From the NCBI GenBank assembly GCA_021613375.1, contig CM038717.1:40587518-40651517 (forward strand): DNA of 64,000 bases. Direction: 5' to 3'. The position numbers and the translations under genes were made by a program. Positions 1-9,525 of this stretch are shown one piece after another. Under the pieces are notes generated by a model. It saw nothing but the letters and a program-made list of their open reading frames with translations. It was not told the origin of the DNA and did no database searches. This stretch comes from Megaleporinus macrocephalus (Eukaryota > Chordata > Actinopteri > Characiformes > Anostomidae). The first letter of the stretch is position 1; the number at the start of each line of letters is the position of its first letter.

Positions 1-84
1 GCTGGGTTGGGTTTAGGTTCTGGAGTGAGCTGAGTGAGGATCGTTGGCTGGGTTGGGTTTAGGTTCTGGAGTGAGCTGAGTGAG
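1..84. repeat. 46-bp tandem repeat, two copies
   Basis: A unit beginning GCTGGGTTGGGTTTAGG occurs at 1 and again at 47, the second copy slightly shorter. The window starts inside it, so the array may extend upstream. No coding signal. Confidence 0.8.
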
Positions 85-906
85 TATTTAAGTCACTTTC
101 TGGAAATAAAGGAGTCGTGTGTGAACAGTAAGCTGTTGTTTTTGTGAAAACTCATTTATACACAGCTGCTTGATTAAGCCACGCCCACACAAACCGCACT
201 GACATTATGAGCAGTGTTTAAGCACAAGTCACAGTAACTTTAATAATTACACCAGTGGCAGCAACTGGACACACGACTGACCACTAGACCACTTCACCCC
301 GGCTCTCTGGTAACTAAAGGATTCTTGATGTGTTCGTGTGATTGTATCCGCTGCAGCTGCTGGTGGAACGTTAGCTGTGGAGAAGTACAGTCGCTGATTC
401 TGTACTGCTGGACCAGCAGGACCGCCGGCGGCACCGGCCAGGCCACAATTACAGGCCTGCACACGCCACGAGTTCTATTTGTGCCTCCAGCTGATCTCAC
501 TGGGAGCTTTCTTTCTAGGGAACAAACTGCAGCAGAGTGAGACAAAAGGGGGCGGAGCAAAATAATATATTTAAATTTAAAACATTTTTAAAATCACAAA
601 TATCACAAACGACGCAGATTCAGTAAACCTGCTCGCATATGATTAGAATAAAGAACTGCTTTGAAGTGTAAACAGAGATTCAGATGGGTTTTGGTGTGAG
701 ATGATACAGATGGTGTTCACAGTGATGGTGATGTTTCCAGTTCAGTTCTGAGTGTGTTTAAAAAGCTTCATAAACAGCGTCCTGCATGTATCCCTCCACC
801 ATGAATGGAGTTTAAGACTGAGATCTTCTCTAAACTATCATAAACAGCGTCTCAGAATCAGACAGTGTATTTATAACATCTACTGTAAGAACTTTCTGTG
901 AGGAGC
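85..906. other. Non-coding stretch, no gene recognised
   Basis: Short open frames of 70-88 codons overlap on both strands near 247-560 but show no recognisable domain, no splice context and no composition difference from their surroundings. I see nothing else here. Confidence 0.5.
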
Positions 907-1150
907 TTTTAGAGGTGGATGTCTGGTTCCACTCACCACCACTGTGAACAGATCTGACTGTATCTAGAACAGCTTTTAGAGGTGGACATCTGGTTCCATT
1001 CACCTCCACTGGGAACAGATCTTACTGTATCTAGAACAGCTTTTAGAGGTGGACATCTGGTTCCATTCACCTCCACTGTGAACAGATCTTACTGTATCTA
1101 GAACAGCTTTTAGAGGTGGACATCTGGTTCCATTCACCTCCATTGTGAAC
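907..1150. repeat. 67-bp tandem repeat, about 3.6 copies
   Basis: The string TTTTAGAGGTGGA recurs at 907, 974, 1041 and 1108, a constant 67-bp spacing. Each unit also carries a TCTAGAACAGC block. The first copy is the most diverged. Confidence 0.9.
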
Positions 1151-1164
1151 ACAGTCTGAACCAT

Positions 1165-2123
1165 TTTAACCGGTTGATTTATTTTTGTGTCTTTTGCAAC
1201 AGATGTTGTCACAAAACAGCTTTACAGAAAATCTGGGTCCAACCCAGATGAGCGTCGCCAGCGGCAACAGTCACAAGAAACCTGTCTGTGTGTCTCTTCG
1301 TCAGTGTGGTCTGATGCTGAACAGTTGTCCGTCCTGTGATCTGATGCTGCTGCTTCGTCTGCCGGGACCAGCTGCCCCTGTTTGCCTGCATTCTGGACCA
1401 GTTTACCCAGTATGGGTTTTGTGCTGTCCAGTGTTTCGTGGAAAACTCTCCTGCCTCCAGCAGCACCTGTCTACTTTCTTCTACTTTACAGACACTGAGA
1501 CACTGAGCGGGTTCTCACTGAGAACAGAGAACTGTAGAAAGTGTTAATAAGCAGAAGGTAACACCGGCATGAGATGTCAGCGCCCCCCTGATCCTCCATC
1601 AGCAGCGGGACAACATCACCACCATTCTCAGTTCACCATAACACTCTCTGTCACTGACCCCAGATCTGCTCCTCTTACCCAACAGACACACTAATCACCA
1701 AACGCTCCAATGAACACGTAGGATTTTAGTCCAAACTTAAAAACTGAGGCTGTGTCTGCGTCCACAACACTGACTGGAAGGTGAACCTTAATCTGGGGGC
1801 TTTGAAGAAAAGGCTCCGCCCCCTGGTGTAACTATGTATTGTGGGTACTAACAGCGAGCAGCAGCTTGTGATCTCAGTGAACGTGTTGGTTCTCAGTGAG
1901 AGAGGTTCACTCAGGTTCTCAGGAGCGACGCTGTTTAGCGTTTATATGTCAGTAGAAGAGTTTAGTACTGGACGCTGAATTTAACTGGTAACCAGTGTAA
2001 GTAGATTGAACTGGGCTGCTTAAACATCCTGGTTCTGGTTGGAACTGGTTGCAGTATCTGAACTAACTGGAGCTCTTTAAGAATTTTACTGGATCCAGAA
2101 ACTGAACGTTACAGTCATCTACG
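1165..2123 (-). mobile_element. Degenerate L2-type LINE 3' part, antisense
   Basis: Read on the minus strand this matches, block by block, the L2 copies elsewhere in the window. The terminal segment GATGTTGTCACAAA-CAGCTTTACAG lies at about 1200, a 'TGTGATCTCAGTGAACGTG' block at about 1870, and the reverse-transcriptase C-terminal coding region (equivalent to 39600-39740 of the better copy) at 1960-2110, including CTGAACTAACTGGAG. Many indels leave no usable frame. A tandem array begins directly at its inner edge. It is older than the other copies, judging only from its divergence by eye. Confidence 0.7.
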
Positions 2124-3925
2124 AGCTGTTCTGAGTCCTGTAGGGTCAGTACAGTTCTGAGTTCAGTAGTATTACTAGCTGTTCTGAGTCCTGTAGGGTC
2201 AGTACAGTTCTGAGTTCAGTAATATTACTAGCTGTTCTGAGTCCTGTAAGTTCAGTACAGTTCTGAGTTCAGTAATATTACTAGCTGTTCTGAGTCCTGT
2301 AGGTTCAGTACAGTTCTGAGTTCAGTAATATTACTAGCTGTTCTGAGTCCTGTAGGGTCAGTACAGTTCTGAGTTCAGTAATATTACTAGCTGTTCTGAG
2401 TCCTGTAGTGTCAGTACAGTTCTGAGTTCAGTAATATTACCAGCTGTTCTGAGTCCTGTAGTGTCAGTACAGTTCTGAGTTCAGTAATATTACTTGCTGT
2501 TCTGAGTCCTGTAGGGTCAGTACAGTTCTGAGTTCAGTAGTATTACTAGCTGTTCTGAGTCCTGTAGGGTCAGTACAGTTCTGAGTTCAGTAATATTACT
2601 AGCTGTTCTGAGTCCTGTAGGTTCAGTACAGTTCTGAGTTCAGTAATATTACTAGCTGTTCTGAGTCCTGTAGGTTCAGTACAGTTCTGAGTTCAGTAAT
2701 ATTACTAGCTGTTCTGAGTCCTGTAAGTTCAGTACAGTTCTGAGTTCAGTAATATTACTAGCTGTTCTGAGTCCTGTAGGTTCAGTACAGTTCTGAGTTC
2801 AGTAATATTACTAGCTGTTCTGAGTCCTGTAGGGTCAGTACAGTTCTGAGTTCAGTAATATTACTAGCTGTTCTGAGTCCTGTAGTGTCAGTACAGTTCT
2901 GAGTTCAGTAATATTACCAGCTGTTCTGAGTCCTGTAGTGTCAGTACAGTTCTGAGTTCAGTAATATTACTAGCTGTTCTGAGTCCTGTAGGGTCAGTAC
3001 AGTTCTGAGTTCAGTAATATTACTAGCTGTTCTGAGTCCTGTAGTGTCAGTACAGTTCTGAGTTCAGTAATATTACCAGCTGTTCTGAGTCCTGTAGTGT
3101 CAGTACAGTTCTGAGTTCAGTAATATTACTTGCTGTTCTGAGTCCTGTAGGGTCAGTACAGTTCTGAGTTCAGTAGTATTACTAGCTGTTCTGAGTCCTG
3201 TAGGGTCAGTACAGTTCTGAGTTCAGTAATATTACTAGCTGTTCTGAGTCCTGTAGGTTCAGTACAGTTCTGAGTTCAGTAATATTACTAGCTGTTCTGA
3301 GTCCTGTAGGTTCAGTACAGTTCTGAGTTCAGTAATATTACTAGCTGTTCTGAGTCCTGTAGGTTCAGTACAGTTCTGAGTTTAGTAATATTACTAGCTG
3401 TTCTGAGTCCTGTAGGTTCAGTACAGTTCTGGGTTCAGTAATATTACCAGCTGTTCTGAGTCATGTAAGTTCAGTACAGTTCTGAGTTCAGTAATATTAC
3501 CTGCTGTTCTGAGTCCTGTAGGGTCAGTACAGTTCTGAGTTCAGTAATATTACAAGCTGTTCTGAGTCGCGTAGGGTCAGTACAGTTCTGAGTTCAGTAA
3601 TATTACTTGCTGTTCTGAGTCCTGTAGGGTCAGTACAGTTCTGAGTTCAGTAATATTACTAGCTGTTCTGTGTCCTGTAGGGTCAGTACAGTTCTGAGTT
3701 CAGTAATATTACTTGCTGTTCTGAGTCCTGTAGGGTCAGTACAGTTCTGAGTTCAGTAATATTACTAGCTGTTCTGTGTCCTGTAGGGTCAGTACAGTTC
3801 TGAGTTCAGTAATATTACTCGCTGTTCTGAGTCCTGTAGGGTCAGTACAGTTCTGAGTTCAGTAATCTTACTAGCTGTTCTGAGTTCTGTAGGGTCAGTA
3901 CAGTTCTGAGTTCAGTAATGTTACT
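2124..3925. repeat. 53-bp minisatellite, about 34 copies
   Basis: The unit contains AGCTGTTCTGAGTCCTGTAG and then GTCAGTACAGTTCTGAGTTCAGTAATATTACT, with starts at 2124 and 2177 and so on. Variant positions (GGGTC, GTGTC, GGTTC or AAGTTC after CTGTA; CTAG, CCAG or CTTG at the junction) recur in ordered blocks. Units 5-11 look the same as units 17-23, so a block of about 12 units (about 636 bp) appears to have duplicated. The array sits inside a degenerate antisense L2, and its unit resembles the adjacent L2 coding sequence. Confidence 0.92.
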
Positions 3926-5310
3926 ATGAAGAAGCTGAAATCCAGACTGAATCTGATCAGGTATGTGGTTCCTGAGGTAGGTGAGTAGTTGTTGTGCAGC
4001 TTCCTCTAAATCTTTTATATGAGGGAAAGATTTGAGATCGGTCTACAATCTGATAGCTCAGAGGTTTAAGATTAGATTTCTTCATTTGAGGTTTATTTAC
4101 TGCTAATTGAAGAGATGTAGGGATGTAGACGAGGCTGAGGGAGGAGTTAGGTACTGATAGAAGAGTTCTGGTTATTTCTGAGTTCGGTAAGCAGGTCGAT
4201 GGATTTGAGGAAGAAATGGAGTCAGCTCAGTCTGATGAGGTAAAGCGAAGGATTCCGATCTCTCTTCTTTCAGGCTGAATGGAAAACTTCTAGTTTAGTG
4301 AAGACTGTTTCACTGCTCGGGTCTGGTTTGTGCACTGCAGAGCTTTTACTGCCTCATTATTTAATTTTTAGTGAAACCACGTCATCCAGCGTAGAATTAA
4401 AGGATCCTCCCCGATGAACAAACACTAGGATTAAAGTGAATTTTATATGAGATTAGACGATGATCCAATCTGCTGCAGTCTGATGATCTGATCTGCTGCA
4501 GTCTGATAATCTGATCTGCTGCAGTCTGATAATCTGATCTGCTGTGTTTAGCCCAATATCAGAAACAAGTAGATTTATCCCCCCAAAATGAAACCACTGA
4601 AACTGAACAGAACTGTGTTTGGGTTTGTGTTGAGCTGCCTGTTCAGAAATATCCTGCAGTCAGCAGCTTCACTGAGCCGAGCTCTCGCCTCGCTGGAGTG
4701 TCGGGGGTTCGGCCGGGTTTAAACGCGAGGTCAGTGATGAGAGCAGTGAATAACAACGATGATCATATATACTGTAATTAACCAGCTTTAGTATAATATG
4801 TTGTTATGGTAACAGACTAGGAGGGTTTGGGTTAGCTAACGTTTATATTAACTTTAGTCAGAAAGCACTCTGAAACGTAAAGTTGCATTACCCTCTGACC
4901 ACGCCCCAAACCCTAACCCTAACCCTACATGAAAATCAAATAAAATAAATAAAATTAATTAATTAATGAATAAATAAAACAGCCTTAGAAATGCTGTCAG
5001 AATGTTCCAGAGGGCGCTGTTTGGGACACAGCCTTACTGTCTTAACACCAGGCCTGGAGTCGCTAATTGGGAGATTTGGGAGGATTCCCGATGGGCCGGC
5101 TCATTTCAGTCTTGAGTTTGGGCCGGTTGGATGGGAAAAATAATTTTGACACTTATCTAATCTTCCTCTTACATTCATTCTCTATCCATCTGACATCACA
5201 GCCCCTTACATCGCAGTAGATTAGGTGGGCTCTACCAAATTCTCTTCAAATTAAATACAGCAACAGAATAGAGCAAGGAGTCAGTCGGTGGTGACGGAGG
5301 GCAGAAAGAG
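3926..5310. other. Intergenic DNA with minor repeats
   Basis: No gene is seen. The stretch holds about three and a half copies of a 23-bp unit with CTGATCTGCTGCAGTC at 4466-4545 and a short telomere-like CCCTAA run at 4908-4927. The 3926-4300 part may continue an old LINE remnant, but I could not match it convincingly to the other copies. Confidence 0.5.
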
Positions 5311-6480
5311 TCAAGTCTAGTTTATTTGTGTAGCTTTTTATAACGATGTTGTCTCAAAGCAGCTTTACAGAGTTTTAAAAACAGACAGTTACAACATATA
5401 CGCACCAGTGAGCAAGAACACCTCCCTCAGACTGGAGGAAGAAACCTTGGGAGGAACCAGACTCACAAGTGGAGACCCGTCCTCCTCTGATCAAACAGTA
5501 TTTACAGTTTAAACTAAATACCAAAGAAAAGAGTCTCTGTTTGAAATCTGGATAGCAAAGCTTTAGAAGCTGCACAGATAGAGGCAGTCTCTGACTGAGG
5601 CGGTCTCTGACTGAGGCGGTCTCTGACTGAGGCGGTCTCTGACTGAGTCTTAATGTAAAGTGGGCGGAGCTGAAACAGTCCCATCCTATCTCAGTGCTGG
5701 TAAATCTAGATGGTACAGTGATGTAACTGAGGGTGTAGCAGTAGCACAGATGGACTGGAGAGCTGGTTGGTGATGGTGGGGAGGTGAGCTGGCTGGTGAT
5801 GGTGGGGAGGTGAGCTGGCTGGTGATGGTGGGGAGGTAAGCTGGCTGGTGATGGTTGGGAGGTGAGCTGGCTGGTGATGGTGGGGAGGTGAGCTGTTTGG
5901 TGATGGTGGGGAGGTGAGTTGGCTGGTGATGGTGGGGAAGTGAGCTGGCTGGTGATGGTGAGGAGGGGAGCTGGCTGGTGATGGTGAGGTGGAGGTCCTG
6001 ATGATCAGTCCTTCAACAGCGTTCAACAGACGGGAGGACAGTCATTTCCTCAGGAGGAGTAAAGAGAGAGAGTGAGTTGGGCTCGGGAGTGAGACTGTAG
6101 AGAATATGAATTTTCAGAATTTTAGAGTGAGGCTGGCGACTCCGGCAGATCTAACTATAACAGCCTAAACTAAAAGGAGAGAACCAGAAGGTAACATGGA
6201 CATGAGACCACCCTGAGACACTGGGATCCCCCCACTCCACCATCAACAAACCTGTGTGATCGTGTGAAGTGGTGGAAGAGCAGCACCAACATCTCAGTTT
6301 ACCATCAACCTCTGTGTCCATGAACCTCCTGATCTCCTGCCTTTATCTAAAAAAGATTAATTACCAGAAGCTACTAAACCAGTATGTTTTCAGTCTAGAC
6401 TTAAATATTGAGACAGTGTCAGAGTCCCCAGTTAATGTTAATGCCAGGTTAAAAAAAAGAAAGGTGTGGAAGAAGATGCT
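5311..6480 (-). mobile_element. L2-type LINE, 3'-UTR copy, antisense
   Basis: It starts with the tail signature TCAAGTC followed by the TTTATTTGTGTAGC block and AACGATGTTGTCTCAAAGC. It continues with the same 3'-UTR segments seen at 18918 and 37834 and, in sense, at 57240-57828. It is 5'-truncated near 6440-6480, so it contains almost no coding sequence. An internal 18-bp GGCGGTCTCTGACTGA block is repeated at 5587-5645. It lies roughly 1 kb upstream of the predicted hyaluronidase first exon. Confidence 0.85.
5757..5998 (-). repeat. 26-bp minisatellite inside L2 3'-UTR
   Basis: About nine copies of a unit with GAGCTGGCTGGTGATGGTGG. The same segment is present once in the L2 at 19350-19380 and about three times in the L2 at 57304-57390, so copy number differs between L2 insertions. 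Because 26 is not divisible by 3, the minus strand stays open for 106 codons; this is not a gene. Confidence 0.88.
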
Positions 6481-7280
6481 GCTGAATGTGTGAGATGAAC
6501 AGACCTGTGTTCGGGGGACAGACTCCAGTTCAGCCGGTAAACAGAGATGTGGAAATCAGGCTGTAGTGTCAGTTTACAGCTACTGCACAACGTTTGCAAC
6601 GACAGCTCGGCGTGGTTTGTTTTGTAGAGGCCAGTACACACCATTAATCACACTTATCCAGATTCAAACTGAAATAATAATCATAGTTCAGAGGTGTAGT
6701 ATATTAATAGCCTCATTAATGGAATGTTTTTGTGCTTTCTCTTAACTTACCAGCAGATACCTGAACATATACCCAGTAAGAACATTTTCAGAGCCGCTGC
6801 TGTTCATTTATTTAGATTCCTCCTCCATGAAAAAAGTGGACCGGATTTGGGCATGAGACTCCCGGGCTGAAACAGAGACCCACTCCGGCCCTGTCTAACA
6901 CTAATGTTAATCTAGTCTAGTCAGGAAACCTCAACATACATTTATTTATCATTTCATTTCAGCATCATACTCCAAAGAAAATCTACTTTTTTGTTTATAT
7001 ATGTATATAATCCAGACACTGCGTGTATAATTTAAAATATTTCTGACAGCAGTAGCCTGTAATGTGGAGTATCTAGTTTAGTTTGTAAAGTGAGCTTTAA
7101 TTGGATTTATCTAATAATGATCAGACGTACAGATAATGTTGTATTTTGTTTATTTATTTGTAATTTATTGTAATTGCACAAAAAAAATGTTCTACATCAT
7201 TATACAGTGATTTACTACCTTACCTACAGTGGAATCAGATTACAGGTAATGTTTAGGGGACAAGGTGGGCTTTAAATAAT
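6481..7280. other. AT-rich upstream DNA, nothing recognised
   Basis: Unique, AT-rich sequence between the L2 fragment and the hyaluronidase promoter region. No domain, tRNA or repeat family was recognised. Confidence 0.5.
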
Positions 7281-7285
7281 ATTAG

Positions 7286-7351
7286 CACGTGTCAGTCATC
7301 GTTTCACACCGCGTGAAGGTGGGCTTTCCCTTTAACGCGTCAGAGCACGTG
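7286..7351 (+). promoter_or_regulatory. Two CACGTG E-boxes upstream of hyaluronidase
   Basis: Perfect CACGTG hexamers lie at 7286-7291 and 7346-7351, about 160-220 bp before the CT tract and predicted first exon. CACGTG is the core of sites bound by bHLH-leucine zipper factors, including the MiT/TFE family that drives lysosomal genes. A HYAL1-type enzyme is lysosomal in mammals, so the placement is suggestive. The flanks only partly match the longer CLEAR consensus; function is inference. Confidence 0.4.
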
Positions 7352-7462
7352 CTTTTATTTTGGCACAGAGGAAATCGCGGTTGTGTGGAATCATATGTTG
7401 GAATCGGATTCGGAGTCGACTCCCCCATTCCTCGAGCAGCTCAGTTTAACTCCTCCCAGCTC

Positions 7463-7509
<47 letters not shown>
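7463..7509 (+). repeat. (CT)n tract at putative promoter
   Basis: An almost pure CT dinucleotide run directly before the predicted first exon. Polypyrimidine tracts are frequent next to TATA-less promoters. No TATA box is obvious upstream. Confidence 0.8.
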
Positions 7510-7511
<2 letters not shown>

Positions 7512-7590
7512 TAAAGTCAGTCTGAGTCGCGAGCTGTAGTTCTGTGAGTTTTAAGGTTTGGAGTCCAGCTGGTGGTCAGTAAGGCGGCAG
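7510..7590 (+). other. Predicted noncoding first exon (5'UTR) of hyaluronidase
   Basis: The sequence ends in GCGGCAG followed by GTAAGT at 7591-7596, a strong consensus splice donor. The next acceptor (TTTTCCAG, ending at 8608) lies two bases before the hyaluronidase start codon, so a noncoding leader exon is a natural reading. The 5' boundary is not defined by the sequence; the start given is the end of the CT tract. The implied first intron is about 1018 bp. Confidence 0.55.
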
Positions 7591-8610
7591 GTAAGTCCAG
7601 AACTTCTCTGCTCGTGTTTGTTTGTTTGTTTGTTTGTTTGGTGGAAGTTTCTTCAGGAATTCTGGGGTTTTATTCTCTGTTTGTTTTCTAAATCGGAGAT
7701 TTAGGGACTGAATCATGTAAACAAAATCACAAAATCACTTCCTGACGATGTTAATCGATCCGAACATCAAACCGCTAGTATTAATTCATAACCGGGACTT
7801 TACAACAGCAACAGCGTCACGCGCCCTGTTTCCAGTTTCGAGTTCCGCTTTAGGATTTGCTTTAGTGGATCAGCTGATCCCAGACCAGGTCTAAGCCACA
7901 GAACAGAACCAGAACAGAACCATAAGCTCCCCATAGCGAGCGCTGACCCTATCTGACCCCTCACGTCCTCCTCCTCCTCCTCCACGTTTGAGCTGATCGT
8001 GGTTTTGATCTTATTAACGTTCACATACATTAAAGTATTAACTTTAAATCCTGATTGGCCAGCAGAGGCAGCTGCCACCTTGCACCACCCATGTAACCCC
8101 CCACCCCAGGGGTCTCCGGGGTGTTTTACAAAGCAGAATTTCTCAGTCGACCAAATAAATAAATCTAAAGTTGACTGTCCAATAAGAATGTCTCTCAGCT
8201 GTTTTCCTATTGGACGGGCTTGATTCTGAGCGATGGCGCTGCGTCCCCACTGGTGAGTCACTCCATCACGGCTGGTCACGTCTCCATGACTACTGGTTGA
8301 TGGCTGTGAGGGAGTGTCACGTCTCCTAATTTAATACAGTCTGTATGAATCCAGCAGGAAGAACTTCTCGCGTTCTGTTGGACCTCCTCTGTGGTGGAGG
8401 TGGCAGTTCTGCTTGACGTGGGGGAGGATTATGGGTAATGGGTCGTTCAGTATAACGTATACTTTTGTTAAAATAAATTACTCCCATCGGTGAAGCTACC
8501 TTTTGAAATCAGACCTCGACTTGCCTTCATTTACATTTAAATTGAGTCGAGTCATCTCGCTGCAGAGGTTCTTGCTGGAGTTCTTTTATGTTCTCTGTCA
8601 TTTTCCAGGT

Positions 8611-9525
8611 ATGGATGCTGCTGCGTACTGGACGTGTCCTCTGGTCTTCCTCAGCGTTTTCGTGTCCTCTCCCGTCCTGGCCCGTCCACTCGAGTCGTTG
8701 TCCCAGCTCCCGTTCTTCACAGTCTGGAACGCTCCAACCGAGCGGTGCGCATCTCGCTTTGGTGTTGATCTGGACTTGAGTGTCTTTGATATTGTCCAAA
8801 ACCTGAACCAGATGTTCACCGGTGACAACATCACCATCTTCTACTCCAGCAGGTTGGGCTTCTATCCTCACTATGATCGTCAGAACAAACCAGTGTACGG
8901 AGGGGTTCCTCAGAATGCCAGCCTGAGGGACCACATCTGGCAAGCCGACTCCGACCTGCGGAAGGCCATCCCAGACCGGGACTTCCAAGGGCTTGCCGTG
9001 GTGGACTGGGAGGACTGGAGGCCGCTGTGGGAGCGGGACTGGGACAGTAAGGAAGTGTACTGGCAGGGCTCTAGGGCACTGGTGAAGGCCAAACATCCAG
9101 ACTGGAAGCCAGAGCAGGTTGAAGCGGAAGCTATAAAGGACTTTGAGGGGGCGGCACGGGCCTTCATGGAAGAGACCCTGAAGCTGGGCCAGAGGGAGCG
9201 GCCAGCCGGGCTGTGGGGCTTCTATGGCTTTCCCTGCTGCTACAACAACCAGTACAAGAAGAACCAGACCTACTCCGGAGAGTGCCCACCACTGGAGGTT
9301 AAAAGGAACGACATGCTTTCCTGGCTGTGGAATGCGAGCACCGCCCTGTATCCCGATATTTACCTGGATCTGGCGCTCAGGGGTCGCAGCCGTGATGTTC
9401 AGCTGTACTCCCGATATCGAATCCTGGAAGGCTTGAGGGTGAGAGAGCAGGTGACTCCCATCAAACCACCCGTCATCCCGTATGCCCGGATCGTCTTCAC
9501 CTACTCGCTGGAGTTCCTCTCGCAG
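8611..9525 (+). CDS. Hyaluronidase coding exon 1 (residues 1-305)
   Basis: Carries the signal peptide and most of the GH56 barrel, including the catalytic DWE motif and predicted N-glycosylation sites at N73 (NIT), N102 (NAS) and N218 (NQT). It ends after ...EFLSQ with donor GTCAGC at 9526. Reading on instead would stop three codons later, which supports the splice. The open frame upstream of 8611 is intronic. Confidence 0.92.

Noticed and set aside
1185..1547. 120-codon open frame with several cysteines
   Set aside because: It overlaps the L2-like 3' end on the opposite strand and has no domain or splice sites.
2124..3925. CRISPR-like regular repeat spacing
   Set aside because: There are no unique spacers between repeats; the whole 53 bp is repeated, and the DNA is from an animal.
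8503..8610. Upstream extension of the hyaluronidase open frame (36 more codons)
   Set aside because: A good splice acceptor lies at 8607-8608, and the ATG at 8611 starts a proper signal peptide, so the extension is intronic.
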